Shown piece by piece: positions 38,813-47,889 of a DNA stretch of 64,000 nucleotides (position 1 is the stretch's first letter; every line of letters begins with the position of its first letter). The notes below the pieces were generated by a model. It saw nothing but the letters and a program-made list of their open reading frames with translations. It was not told the DNA's origin and made no database searches. The position numbers and the translations under genes are program-made. Source of the DNA: CAYIHX01 sp964363305 (GTDB lineage Bacteria > Bdellovibrionota > UBA1018); contig CAYIHX010000015.1 of assembly GCA_964363305.1 (NCBI GenBank), positions 10,418 through 74,417 on the forward strand, in the 5' to 3' direction.

Positions 38813-39204
38813 ATCCTCTGCTCTCGAGGGTTGGACCTCGAGATGACTAGGATTTCTAACGTTCGAACTGTAATAGATACGGCCTTCTCCCATTGAGTTG
38901 AGAGGAGGTCGTCTTGCATTCCTTCGCTGATGGTTTTCCAGTCGCTGGGGCGGATCCACGCATCCCATGCGATATCGGCCACAATGGAAAATTTGTGGGT
39001 CCTTTTGTTGAGGTAGATCAACAGTCCTGCACGATTCCCTATTTTATCGAGGCCGTGCCGATAAAACCAGCGGAGAGCTTCCCTTCTGGAATCGCGAACC
39101 CCTGGTTTGACGGAGCTGTGCACGTGAATTTCTAGCCCTGCTCGAGTTTTCGCTTCGGCCAGGGCTTCGATAAGGGGCGAGATGGGTTGTTTACCAGCTT
39201 CCAT
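38809..39204 (-). CDS. TPM-domain protein, soluble
   Basis: 131 residues from ATG 39204, with GGAGG five bases upstream; the start overlaps the previous gene's end by 14 bases. TPM-fold features: ISPLIEALAEAKTRAGLEIHVH, then a loop, GNRAGLLIYLNKRTHKFSIVADIAWDAW and DWKTISEGMQDDLLSTQWEKAVSITV pattern. No signal peptide or membrane helix. TPM proteins include photosystem-repair and putative phosphatase members, but their bacterial role is unclear. Paired with another TPM protein upstream. Convergent with the transglutaminase-like gene, overlapping by 4 bases. Confidence 0.75.
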   Translation of the reverse strand: MEAGKQPISPLIEALAEAKTRAGLEIHVHSSVKPGVRDSRREALRWFYRHGLDKIGNRAGLLIYLNKRTHKFSIVADIAWDAWIRPSDWKTISEGMQDDLLSTQWEKAVSITVRTLEILVISRSNPREQRI

Positions 39205-39880
39205 CGATTCCTCCAGCATCTGCCCCGGCTTTGCCGAGTCGTCCATAGGTAGCCACTTTGATCCAGCCGATGGGCGTATAGTAGGCATCTCTTCTGCTCA
39301 ATAGGTAGATGATCAGAGTTAATAGGGCTGTTATTCCGATCATCAGAAATACGAAGAGGGCGGGCGAGCTGAGGGTATTGCTTGGGGTTACGGAGGGGGG
39401 GGTGGGCGTTATTTTAATACGAGCAGATTTGAATTCCTGCGACTCGGCGACCGGGCTGGCCTCGTTTTCTAGTCGGTCCAGGAGCGTTTTTGCGATGAAG
39501 GTCGCATCTCCCTCCCCTGTGAACGTCAGCGCATCGGTCAACGGGGTGTCGGTCGCCGCCCATGCAAGACGCTTTCTCGACAGATCGATGACGAGAAGCT
39601 GACCGTGGGGGGCGCCGGCAGCCCCGATTCTCCACCAGCGGCTGAGGCTTGCGGCGAATGCACTGATGTCTTTATGTGGAATTTGCTGGAAGACGCCGAC
39701 CAGGGTTTCTTCGCCCGTCTCGCTTTCATGGGCGATCAGGAGGGGGCCAATATCGCGGGCTAGCAGCTTGGGAGTTTCTCCCTGGCTATACCAAAACGCC
39801 GAGACGGGACGGTCGGGAAGAGTGGCAGAGGAGGACGCTGCCGCAAGGGCGATGCTCGTGAAAAGCGCGAAGACGTTCAT
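39191..39880 (-). CDS. TPM-domain protein with signal peptide and membrane anchor
   Basis: 229 residues from ATG 39880 (GAAGGCAAG upstream); a longer frame to 39997 would run into the divergent gene. Signal peptide NVFALFTSIALAAASSSA; TPM-like core LARDIGPLLIAHESETGEET, then LVGVFQQIP and HGQLLVIDLSRKRLAWAATD; a helix near 175-200 (ALFVFLMIGITALLTLIIYLL) anchors it with a short cytoplasmic tail. The core faces the periplasm. Coupled to the soluble TPM gene downstream and divergent from the membrane protein at 39906, with 25 bases between start codons. Confidence 0.75.
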   Translation of the reverse strand: MNVFALFTSIALAAASSSATLPDRPVSAFWYSQGETPKLLARDIGPLLIAHESETGEETLVGVFQQIPHKDISAFAASLSRWWRIGAAGAPHGQLLVIDLSRKRLAWAATDTPLTDALTFTGEGDATFIAKTLLDRLENEASPVAESQEFKSARIKITPTPPSVTPSNTLSSPALFVFLMIGITALLTLIIYLLSRRDAYYTPIGWIKVATYGRLGKAGADAGGIDGSW

Positions 39881-39905
39881 CTTGCCTTCAGTGTAGACTG
39901 AAATC

Positions 39906-40484
39906 ATGAAGGCAGCCACCCGCTGGAAGGAATCGTTTTTGAGTCTGCAGTTGACCTGGGGAGCGCGATTTGAGCGCTTGCTGACCGGGGCGGTCAATCG
40001 CCTGAATATTCGAGGAGCTAAATTCGTCCAGCCGTCTTTTCAGCTGAAGATGATCGGATTCACTTTCTGTGTCTCGTTGATAACGCTAGTGCTCTCGTTT
40101 TTGGGTTTGAGGTATGGATTTTTTCGGACATACGAAATTCTCGGATCCGAGGGATTTATGCCCTCTCATCCGGTCTATCGTTTCATTGCCGGCCAAGAAT
40201 TGCTGATGTCTTCGATTTTTTTCTCGGTGCTCATGATCAGTTCGCTCCTGAGTTTCGTGGGCGGGTTGGTCTATTCACATAAAATTGTTGGTCCCATCTA
40301 TCGAATGCGAAAACACCTTCTGGCGGCCGCGGGAGGTCGAGCCCCCTCGCCGCTTCGATTTCGTCAGGGGGACTTTTTTCAGGAACTAGCGGATGCATAT
40401 AATGAGGAGCTTTATTCTCGGGGACGGTTGCGTCGGCCGGGTTCGCAGGTGGAGAGAGATTATCGCGAGGGTTTGAAGGAGTGA
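39906..40484 (+). CDS. Two-helix membrane protein with HAMP-like segment
   Basis: 192 residues. Two transmembrane helices (about 50-70, FTFCVSLITLVLSFLGL; and 100-122, SSIFFSVLMISSLLSFVGGL) enclose a short periplasmic loop. After the second helix YSHKIVGPIYRMRKHLLAAAGG resembles the start of a HAMP domain, then a helical Arg-rich tail. No kinase or methyl-accepting output domain is attached. It may be a truncated signalling module or scaffold. Function unknown. Confidence 0.7.
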   Translation: MKAATRWKESFLSLQLTWGARFERLLTGAVNRLNIRGAKFVQPSFQLKMIGFTFCVSLITLVLSFLGLRYGFFRTYEILGSEGFMPSHPVYRFIAGQELLMSSIFFSVLMISSLLSFVGGLVYSHKIVGPIYRMRKHLLAAAGGRAPSPLRFRQGDFFQELADAYNEELYSRGRLRRPGSQVERDYREGLKE

Positions 40485-40502
40485 ATCTTCGAGGTACGGT
40501 CC

Positions 40503-42242
40503 GTGTTCATGATCGCTCTCATTATTCTGGGGCTCTGGACTTCGGCAGTTCAAGCGGACGAGGCTGAGTTTTGGGCCCCGCCGATCGATGTGATTGGATT
40601 TCCTTCAAGCGCCGAGGAGGCGGACTCTCGCAAGCCGGTTGGCGAGGGAGAAGTGACCAGTCAGTCGGCCTCAGGCGGCATCCAAAGGGATCTCTTTCGA
40701 TCGCTCCCGGTGTCGATTCAGGATGGTTCCCGCCCAGGTGCGGCATCTTCTCTGATCGGCTTGGGTCGCTCGGCCGAAGAAACGGAGATTGAGGCTCTCG
40801 GTGTCCCATTAAATTCAGTGCAGGGTGGAGGATTTGACCTCTCTCTTTTTCCTCAGTTTCTCTGGAGTGGGTTTTCATTTTATCTGGGGCCGTCTGCCGG
40901 GGGGCTCGACCCCAAAGCATCGTCTGGGGTTCTTCGGTTACGTACGCGAACGGAAGAGCTATTGACTCGCTCCGGCGACAACTGGGGCGGTCAGGTGCTT
41001 TATTCGTCGGCTCATCTCGTCCAAATAGCGGCGCATTTTGCGAAGAAGGGTGAAATCGCTATCGTCGCGGGCGGAAATTTTGGGTCTTCGCGTGGGCCGG
41101 CGGTAGGGCTGAGTGGTCGCTGGGCATCGGGCAGGATTCGGGGGAGCTACCACTTACTGGCGGCGCACGTGGAGAGTGACATATTCGGATCGCAAAGCCT
41201 CCCGACTCCTGGAGCGTCGCAGCGCTCCTCCCGCCTGATTCCGGTCACGCAGGTGGTTGTTCCCTTCGTGGGCGGAAGTTATCAAAGCAGCTTTTTTTAT
41301 GATTGGAGCCGTCTCGACTATTTAAATCCTGATCCGCCGTCCTTTCGGTACACGAGCCGTTCATTTCAGTTTGGCCTCGACCAAGTGCTTCGGTTACGTC
41401 TCTGGAGGTTGGCGTTAAATCTGAGGCAGGTCGGATTTGACCAAGATACCTATGTCGCCCCGGCGGAGAGTACTCTCCAGGCTCAAGTGGGCTATGTTTT
41501 TCAGCTGGGATCCAGTTCGACTCTCGAGCCCGCCGTCCGTCTTACGGCTCTTTCTCGGTACGGGGCAAGGCCTGGATTTTCGGTGGCTGCGACCCAAGAG
41601 GGGGCCGGGCTGGAGTGGAGTGAGCGGATCTCATGGCTTCCTAGGTTTCCTTCTCTTTTGAATCGCTATTATGTGGGTCCGTTCTTTGAGGGAAATCCAG
41701 GGCTGCAGCCGGAAGAGGTTACTACGGTGCAGGGAGGGGTAGCTCTGCATCGGGTTCATGGTTTTCGTGCGGCCTTGGATACCATGGCGCAGTACCGGCA
41801 GAATGCCTTGGTGGCGACAGGCGTGGTTCGGCCCTACAACTCGGGCTGGGCCGCATCCCTGGGGGTGCTGCCGAGTCTGAGTTGGAATGCCGGAGGTTTC
41901 AGCGCTGAGGAGCAGGTGGGCTGGGCAGTGAGCCGCGTCTCGGCCTCGGGCCGGGGATTTCCCTTGGTGCCTGCGTTGACCTCGACGACGGCTCTCCGAT
42001 TTGCATGGAGTGGGCTTCGCACTGCGATTCAGTGCCGCGCAGCAACACAAATGGAGGGAGCGGGCGGAGAGCGGGTATCTGGGTATGGAGTTTTTGATGT
42101 TTCGCTGGGGTGGGTGTGGAACTCAGATGTTGAGTTCTTTGCTCGGATTGATGACGTTCTGGACCGCAAGCCATCATTTTTTCCAGATTTTCCGACGGTA
42201 GGACGAGTCATTTCTCTAGCCTTTCGGGCCTCCTTTGAATAG
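40503..42242 (+). CDS. TonB-dependent-receptor-like outer-membrane protein
   Basis: 579 residues from GTG 40503, with GAGGT seven bases upstream. Signal peptide MFMIALIILGLWTSAVQA. A plug-like N-terminal part (RDLFRSLPVSIQDGSRPGAA; LRLRTR) precedes about 450 residues of barrel strands. The GNPGLQPEEVTTVQGGV block, the classic R-YY-GPFFEGNPGLQPE region of BtuB/FepA-like receptors, and the end ARIDDVLDRKPSFFPDFPTV with IFSLAF-like last strand ending ASFE support the call. No clear TonB box was found. Probable substrate-uptake or surface protein; ligand unknown. Confidence 0.75.
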   Translation: MFMIALIILGLWTSAVQADEAEFWAPPIDVIGFPSSAEEADSRKPVGEGEVTSQSASGGIQRDLFRSLPVSIQDGSRPGAASSLIGLGRSAEETEIEALGVPLNSVQGGGFDLSLFPQFLWSGFSFYLGPSAGGLDPKASSGVLRLRTRTEELLTRSGDNWGGQVLYSSAHLVQIAAHFAKKGEIAIVAGGNFGSSRGPAVGLSGRWASGRIRGSYHLLAAHVESDIFGSQSLPTPGASQRSSRLIPVTQVVVPFVGGSYQSSFFYDWSRLDYLNPDPPSFRYTSRSFQFGLDQVLRLRLWRLALNLRQVGFDQDTYVAPAESTLQAQVGYVFQLGSSSTLEPAVRLTALSRYGARPGFSVAATQEGAGLEWSERISWLPRFPSLLNRYYVGPFFEGNPGLQPEEVTTVQGGVALHRVHGFRAALDTMAQYRQNALVATGVVRPYNSGWAASLGVLPSLSWNAGGFSAEEQVGWAVSRVSASGRGFPLVPALTSTTALRFAWSGLRTAIQCRAATQMEGAGGERVSGYGVFDVSLGWVWNSDVEFFARIDDVLDRKPSFFPDFPTVGRVISLAFRASFE

Positions 42243-42463
42243 AAGGTCATGAAACTACGCACACTTCGATCACGTGGTGCTGAACGATGGACCCGACAGG
42301 GTTCTTGGTTTGGTTTTCGGAGTGGAGGGAAGACGCCTTTGTGAATCAGGTTTCGGTGTTCGGGACCGGGTGTTCTTCAGTAACCGCGGTGAGCACATTC
42401 TGAAATCCGGCGTTCGCCGGCAGTCTTGCCCCCGCATTCGCAACGAATAAGGAAAAACAAAAC
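42243..42463 (+). promoter_or_regulatory. rpsB leader region
   Basis: 221 bases without a gene. A small hairpin CCGGC/GCCGG (42407-42411 with 42416-42420) lies 44 bases before the rpsB ATG, followed by a purine-rich ribosome binding site (AAGGAAAAAC). S2 autoregulates its operon in some bacteria through such leaders, but no known motif was recognised. No promoter stood out by eye. Confidence 0.3.
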
Positions 42464-43411
42464 ATGCCTCAGGTCACAATGCGTGAACTGCTCGAAGCCG
42501 GTGTTCATTTCGGTCATCAGACTCGCCGGTGGAATCCCAGAATGAAGCCCTATGTTTTCGGTGCCCGTAACGGCATCTATATTATCGACCTTCAGAAGAC
42601 GGTCGATCAGACCCGCGCCGCTTGTGATTTCGCCACCAAGGTGACTGCTGAAGGCAAGAAGCTGCTTTTCGTCGGAACGAAGAAGCAGGCAAAGGATGTT
42701 GTCGAAGAAGAAGCGCGTCGTGCTGGTCAGTATTTTGTGACCAATCGTTGGCTCGGCGGCATGTTGACCAATTACCAGACCGTGAAGAGCTCGATTGATC
42801 GGTTGAAAAAAATTGAAGCCCTCAAGGGATCATCGGAATGGACGGACGTCCCCAAGAAGGAGCAGTCCCGTTACGACCGAGAGTATGAAAAGCTCAAGCG
42901 GTCGCTCGGTGGGATTGAGGATATGAAGAAACTTCCCGGCGCGATCTTTGTGATCGATACCGAGAAGGAGCATATTGCAGTGAAGGAAGCGAAGAAGTTG
43001 GGTATCCCGACGATCGCGGTCGTGGATACGAATTGCGATCCTGCGAATATCACCCATGTTATTCCGGGCAATGATGATGCGATCCGCAGCGTGCGGTTGT
43101 TTGCTCGCCTGATTGCGGACAGTTGCATGGAAGGTCAGCAGATTTTCCAAGAAAAGCTCCGTGCTCAGGATTCCGCCGGGGACAAACGCGAAGGTGATGT
43201 TGAGGAGAAGAAAGTTTCTCGCTTCGAAGGTGATATTGATCTTCAGGGTGTTGATGAGGCTGATCTCGAGGCTGCAGAAGCCGAGGAAGACCCGGCTGCA
43301 GTGGCGACCGAAACTCCAGTGGTGGCGGCTGAAGCAGTGGCTGCGGTGGCTAAGGTTGCAGGCACAAAGGCTGCGGGAGCTAAGTTGGCGGCGACGAAGG
43401 CAGCCAAGTAA
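42464..43411 (+). CDS. rpsB: 30S ribosomal protein S2, with C-terminal extension
   Basis: 315 residues, against about 240 in E. coli. Core motifs are normal: [74 protein letters not shown] and VVDTNCDP with [10 protein letters not shown]. The last 75 residues are an acidic stretch followed by an Ala/Val/Lys-rich tail ([19 protein letters not shown]), similar in style to H1-like tails. First gene of a core operon with tsf and frr. Confidence 0.95.
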   Translation: MPQVTMRELLEAGVHFGHQTRRWNPRMKPYVFGARNGIYIIDLQKTVDQTRAACDFATKVTAEGKKLLFVGTKKQAKDVVEEEARRAGQYFVTNRWLGGMLTNYQTVKSSIDRLKKIEALKGSSEWTDVPKKEQSRYDREYEKLKRSLGGIEDMKKLPGAIFVIDTEKEHIAVKEAKKLGIPTIAVVDTNCDPANITHVIPGNDDAIRSVRLFARLIADSCMEGQQIFQEKLRAQDSAGDKREGDVEEKKVSRFEGDIDLQGVDEADLEAAEAEEDPAAVATETPVVAAEAVAAVAKVAGTKAAGAKLAATKAAK

Positions 43412-43443
43412 TTCATCGGTCGAGTTTCCGAGAGGAATAGAAC

Positions 43444-44067
43444 ATGGAAATTACAGCAAATCTGGTGAGAGACCTGCGCGAAAAAACGGGCGCCGGGATG
43501 ATGGACTGCAAGAAGGCCTTGGTTGAGACTTCGGGCGATTTTGAGAAGGCGATCGAGTATCTTCGAAAGAAGGGTATCGCTGCAGCCTCGAAAAAAGCAG
43601 GGCGTACTACCCGTGAGGGTGCGGTGACCTCCTATATTCATGGCGAAGGCCGTGTGGGTGTGTTGCTAGAGGTAAATTGCGAGACTGATTTTGTGGCTCG
43701 TACCGATCAGTTTCGGAATTTCGTGAAAGACGTGGCGATGCATGTCGCTGCGGCCTCTCCTCAATGGGTTCGCTCGGAAGAGGTGCCGGCCGAAATCATT
43801 GCGAAGGAAAAAGAGATCGCAGTCGCGCAGATGCAGAGTCAGAACAAGCCTCAGGCCGTCCTTGAGAAGATTGCCGAAGGTAAGGTCAAGAAGTTCTACG
43901 AGGACACTTGCCTGCTGCATCAGGTTTTTGTGAAAGATCCGAGCAAGACGATTGAGCAGCTTCAAAAAGAGACGATTGCGGTGCTTGGAGAGAACATTTC
44001 GATTCGTCGTTTCGCGCGTTTTGTTTTGGGCGAAGGCTTAATTCAATCTGAAGCGGCAGAAGGCTGA
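43444..44067 (+). CDS. tsf: Elongation factor Ts, short form
   Basis: 207 residues, shorter than E. coli EF-Ts (283) and close to the one-core-subdomain form seen in some bacteria. N-terminal domain VRDLREKTGAGMMDCKKALVE plus EYLRKKGIAAASKKAGR is intact, as is VLLEVNCETDFVART. C-terminal part RFARFVLGEGL. It exchanges GDP for GTP on EF-Tu. Confidence 0.95.
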   Translation: MEITANLVRDLREKTGAGMMDCKKALVETSGDFEKAIEYLRKKGIAAASKKAGRTTREGAVTSYIHGEGRVGVLLEVNCETDFVARTDQFRNFVKDVAMHVAAASPQWVRSEEVPAEIIAKEKEIAVAQMQSQNKPQAVLEKIAEGKVKKFYEDTCLLHQVFVKDPSKTIEQLQKETIAVLGENISIRRFARFVLGEGLIQSEAAEG

Positions 44068-44083
44068 GAGGGGTATCATCGAT

Positions 44084-44641
44084 ATGTCTAAAGTGATTAT
44101 CGATACTATGGCTCAGGTGATGGATAAGAGCATCCAGTCGTTGAAGGGCGAGTTCGCAAAGCTTCGCACAGGACGGGCCTCGACGGCTTTGGTGGATACG
44201 GTGCATGCGGACTATTATGGTTCAAGCGTACCGTTGAATCAGGTCGCGAACGTGACGACCCCCGATGCCCGCACCATTCAGGTCGCCCCTTGGGAGCCCA
44301 ATATGGTCGGTGCCATCGAGAAGGCGATTCTTGCTGCCAATATTGGGCTGACTCCTCAGAACGATGGAAAGGTCATTCGGATCAATCTTCCAGCTATGAC
44401 GGAGGAGCGCCGCAAGGAGCTCGCGAAGCTAGTCAAGAAGATGGGCGAAGAGGCGAAGGTGGCTATTCGGAACTGTCGTCGTGACGGGAACGAAGAAGTG
44501 AAGAAAGCGGAGAAGAACAAGGTTCTCTCCGAAGACGAGGCCAAGAAGGTTCTTGAGCTCGTTCAAAAGAAGACAGACGAGAAAGTCGCGGAAGTCGACA
44601 AGGTCGTCGCCGGCAAGGAAAAGGAGATCATGACGGTCTAG
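44084..44641 (+). CDS. frr: Ribosome recycling factor
   Basis: 185 residues, family length. FAKLRTGRAS near the N-terminus and the C-terminal helix with EERRKELAKLVKKMGEEAKV, then AIRNCRRDGNEEVKKAEK, are diagnostic. With EF-G it splits post-termination ribosomes. pyrH, usual between tsf and frr, is missing here. Confidence 0.97.
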   Translation: MSKVIIDTMAQVMDKSIQSLKGEFAKLRTGRASTALVDTVHADYYGSSVPLNQVANVTTPDARTIQVAPWEPNMVGAIEKAILAANIGLTPQNDGKVIRINLPAMTEERRKELAKLVKKMGEEAKVAIRNCRRDGNEEVKKAEKNKVLSEDEAKKVLELVQKKTDEKVAEVDKVVAGKEKEIMTV

Positions 44642-44646
44642 TCCGC

Positions 44647-45384
44647 ATGACTCATGAATCGATTCCCCAGCATGTAGCAATCATAATGGATGGTAACGGT
44701 CGTTGGGCTCAGCGCCGCCACCATCCTCGGGTTTTTGGGCACGTACGTGGCTCATCCCGAGTGAAGGCCATCGTCAAAGAGGCGGATCGCCTAGGGGTCA
44801 AAGCGTTGACTCTCTATGCTTTCTCGACGGAGAATTGGCGTCGCCCTGATGCCGAGCTCGACGTGCTTTGGCGGCTTCTCAAGAAGTACCTGGTGAGAGA
44901 AGCGGCTGATCTGAATCGGGAAAATGTCCGCCTTCGAGTCATCGGCGAGATCGAGCGTCTCCATCCCGAACTGCGTGCTACTCTGGATAGCACCATCGAC
45001 ATGCTTTCCAAAAATACCGGTCTCCAGCTGACATTTGCGCTTTCTTACGGTTCCCGGCGGGAACTTGTGCGGGCCGCGCAGCTTTTTGCGATGGATTGCC
45101 TGGATGGAAAGCGGCGTCCCGAGGAAATGTGCGAGGAGGTCATGAATGAGTATCTTTGGACCCAGTCATTGGGTGCGCTCGCGGAAGTCGATCTTGTGAT
45201 TCGAACCAGTGGCGAAAAGCGAATTAGCAATTTCTTGCTGTGGCAGTCCGCCTACGCGGAATATTATTTCACAGATGACTGTTGGCCGGATTTTACGGCT
45301 GAGCACTTGAAGCGCGCGGTCGCCGACTACTCGAGCCGAACGCGTAGGTTTGGGGGGGTTTTGGCCCCAGGAGGAACAAATTGA
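44647..45384 (+). CDS. uppS: Undecaprenyl diphosphate synthase
   Basis: 245 residues. The catalytic signature HVAIIMDGNGRWAQRR holds the magnesium-binding Asp; also LTLYAFSTENWRRP, GSRRELVRAAQ, DLVIRTSGEKRISNFLLWQSA, YAEYYFTDDCWPDF. The cis-prenyltransferase makes the C55 carrier for peptidoglycan synthesis. In the RTSGExRxSNF motif this protein has K after E (GEKRISNF), a small deviation. Confidence 0.96.
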   Translation: MTHESIPQHVAIIMDGNGRWAQRRHHPRVFGHVRGSSRVKAIVKEADRLGVKALTLYAFSTENWRRPDAELDVLWRLLKKYLVREAADLNRENVRLRVIGEIERLHPELRATLDSTIDMLSKNTGLQLTFALSYGSRRELVRAAQLFAMDCLDGKRRPEEMCEEVMNEYLWTQSLGALAEVDLVIRTSGEKRISNFLLWQSAYAEYYFTDDCWPDFTAEHLKRAVADYSSRTRRFGGVLAPGGTN

Positions 45385-46214
45385 GCGCAACTCGTGCGAC
45401 AGAATTACAGAAGCGTGTGATGACTGGAGTTTTTGGAGGCGCAGCCCTGGTCGCTCTGATTTGGTTCGGCGGTCGATTCGGGATTTCTGTTCTTGCCGTA
45501 CTTTTGTCTTTGCTCCTTCAGTGGGAATACTTGGCGATCATTTTTCATCTTCCGGACCGTCAAGAAAAACGGTGGGTTCTTTTGGGAGCCACTTGGATGG
45601 TGACGTTTGTGAACTTCTGGATGCCTCGAACTGAGTTCGAGCTTCTCGTGATTTGCTTCATGGGTCTTTTTACGTATTTTCTTTTTACCTCTCGTCGCCA
45701 TCAGGGGCCAAGCTTTGAGAGTCACTTTCGTGAGTTTGTCTTCGCGCTTTTCGGCCTTTTCTATCTGGTTTTCCTGCCTCTTTATTTTCCGCTTCTCAGC
45801 GACTCGGGTTACAGCATTCACTGGACCCTCCTTTTTCTCTTTATTGTGTGGGGTGGGGATACGGGGGCCTATTTTGTGGGTAGGGCGTATGGGCGGAGGA
45901 AGCTATTTCCGACCATTAGCCCTCAGAAGACTTGGGAGGGGTTCGCCGGTGGTCTTGTGACGGGACTAGTCATCACGATCATCTACAAGCTCCTGTTTTT
46001 TCAGAAGTTGGGCTGGGGCGGAGCGATTGTAACCCCCTTGCTGGTGGGGGCCATTGCTCCGGTCGGAGATCTGGCGGAAAGTTTTATGAAACGGGCGTAT
46101 GATCTAAAAGATTCCGGCACGATTCTTCCTGGCCATGGTGGGGTGCTCGATCGTTTTGACGCAGTCTTGTTTGGGTTGCCGGTGATGTACGCCTGCATCC
46201 GCATCTTCGGATAG
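45381..46214 (+). CDS. cdsA: Phosphatidate cytidylyltransferase
   Basis: 277 residues from TTG 45381, which overlaps the uppS stop (TTGA) and has AGGAGG eight bases upstream. Multiple transmembrane helices and the CdsA signature GGVLDRFDAVLFGLPVMY near the C-terminus, preceded by ISPQKTWEGFAGGLVTGL and GDLAESFMKRAYDLKDSGTILPGHGG. It makes CDP-diacylglycerol, substrate of PssA encoded at 48769. Confidence 0.94.
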   Translation: MSATRATELQKRVMTGVFGGAALVALIWFGGRFGISVLAVLLSLLLQWEYLAIIFHLPDRQEKRWVLLGATWMVTFVNFWMPRTEFELLVICFMGLFTYFLFTSRRHQGPSFESHFREFVFALFGLFYLVFLPLYFPLLSDSGYSIHWTLLFLFIVWGGDTGAYFVGRAYGRRKLFPTISPQKTWEGFAGGLVTGLVITIIYKLLFFQKLGWGGAIVTPLLVGAIAPVGDLAESFMKRAYDLKDSGTILPGHGGVLDRFDAVLFGLPVMYACIRIFG

Positions 46215-46227
46215 GGGGTTCCCGCAC

Positions 46228-47871
46228 GTGCTTTCGATTCTGGGATTTATGGTGGTCTTGGGGCCATTGGTTGTTGTTCATGAGTTCGGTCACTTTCTTT
46301 TTGCGCGAATTTTTGGCGTGAAGGCCGAGGTGTTTTCAGTGGGTTTCGGCCCGACTCTTTTTAAGAAGCAATGGGGCGAGACGGAGTACCGTTTGTCTTG
46401 GTTGCCGCTTGGGGGCTACGTGAAGCTGTTAGGCGCTGAGCCTGACGAGGAGCTGAGCGAGGCGGATCTGAAGCGTGCCCTTTATCGCCAAGCGCCCTGG
46501 AAAAGATTTTTTATTTTCTTTGGTGGCCCGCTGTTCAATTTTGTTTTTGCGGTCTTCGCTTTTATGGCGATTCTCATCATCGGAGAGCAACAGATCGCAA
46601 GCGTCGTGGGCCGTGTCATTCAGAGTTCCGCCGCTGAGATTGCCGGTTTTCGTCAGGGTGATCGTATTGTCGAGGTCCAGGGCAAGGCTGTTACCAAGTT
46701 TGAGGAAGTGGCGACGGCCCTTCATGATCTACCGAATCAGAGGGTGCAAATTGGCGTGATTCGAGAGGGTGCACCGAGAGATTCTCGTCCCGAAGTGCTT
46801 CAGGTGGAGACCAAGCCTGAAGCGGGCTTTTCGGTCTATGGCGAGGAAAAATCGATTGGCACGATCGATGGGATTTTCCCCACGGCACGTTCGACCGAAT
46901 TGGGGGTGTCGGATCCGCGATTGAAGGCCGGTGAATCGGGCTTGAAGACGGGGGATAAAATCCTTGCGTTCAATGGCGTGGAGGTGAAGACCTGGGAGCA
47001 GCTTGAGCAGCGGGTCCGCAATATGCCGGTCGGCGAGTCTTTTCGCCTGACTATACAGGCGAAGGAAGCTCTTTCTACCCCCCAGGCGATCGAGTTGCAG
47101 AAGACTTCGATGCGCGATGATCTTGGAACGCTTGCGGGGATATACTCGTCCGAAATGTTTGTCGAAAAGACGCTTGAAGGTTCCCCTGCGGATCAGGCGG
47201 GATTAAAGGCTGGCGATCGGCTCATTTCGATCGACGGAAAGCAGCTGAGGAGTTTTTTTGAGTTGAAGGACGCCATCCAACATGGCGGAGAGAAGAATGG
47301 CAAGGTTCAAGTAAAGTGGCAGCGAAACGGCGAAATTTTTGATCGCGAAATTGCGCCGACGGCCACTCAGTCTCGGGATCCGTTGTTGAAGAAGCAGGTC
47401 GCTTTTACTATCGGGGTCGTGCCGCAGCTATTTTGGGCTGAGCCAGAATTTGTGGTGGAGCGGGTTTTTAATCCTTTCAAGCTCGTTTACCTGGCGACGG
47501 AGAGGATGGCCGTATTTTCGTGGCGTAATCTGGTTTCCATTCGGAAGATGTTTACCGGGGATGTTTCCGTAGCGACGTTGGGTGGGCCGATTTTAATCGG
47601 CAAGATCGCGGGGGAATCGCTTTCTCGGGGTTTGATTGCGGTTCTGACGACGATGGCGGTCTTGTCCGTGGGACTAGGCGTGCTCAATATTTTGCCGGTG
47701 CCGGTTCTCGATGGTGGACACCTTCTTTTGCTGGGTATTGAGATGGTGCGAGGCAAGCCCTTGACCCTGAGGCAGATGGAGATCGTCCAGCAGGTGGGAC
47801 TTTCTCTGATCGTCCTGCTGATGGTCGTGGTGATGAAGAATGACCTTTCCCGGTTACCCATTTTTAACTGA
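46228..47871 (+). CDS. rseP: Site-2 protease RseP family, with three PDZ-like domains
   Basis: 547 residues from GTG 46228. Zinc motif HEFGH (His18-His22) in the first helix, and the second catalytic motif LPVPVLDGGHLLLLGIE near the C-terminus. Between them are three PDZ-like modules instead of the usual two: VGRVIQSSAAEIAGFRQGDR, LKAGESGLKTGDKILAFNG and VEKTLEGSPADQAGLKAGDR. The enzyme cleaves membrane-bound anti-sigma factors and signal-peptide remnants. dxr, frequent next to cdsA, is absent. Confidence 0.92.
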   Translation: MLSILGFMVVLGPLVVVHEFGHFLFARIFGVKAEVFSVGFGPTLFKKQWGETEYRLSWLPLGGYVKLLGAEPDEELSEADLKRALYRQAPWKRFFIFFGGPLFNFVFAVFAFMAILIIGEQQIASVVGRVIQSSAAEIAGFRQGDRIVEVQGKAVTKFEEVATALHDLPNQRVQIGVIREGAPRDSRPEVLQVETKPEAGFSVYGEEKSIGTIDGIFPTARSTELGVSDPRLKAGESGLKTGDKILAFNGVEVKTWEQLEQRVRNMPVGESFRLTIQAKEALSTPQAIELQKTSMRDDLGTLAGIYSSEMFVEKTLEGSPADQAGLKAGDRLISIDGKQLRSFFELKDAIQHGGEKNGKVQVKWQRNGEIFDREIAPTATQSRDPLLKKQVAFTIGVVPQLFWAEPEFVVERVFNPFKLVYLATERMAVFSWRNLVSIRKMFTGDVSVATLGGPILIGKIAGESLSRGLIAVLTTMAVLSVGLGVLNILPVPVLDGGHLLLLGIEMVRGKPLTLRQMEIVQQVGLSLIVLLMVVVMKNDLSRLPIFN

Positions 47872-47889
47872 AGTGCTGAAGCGAAGAAA

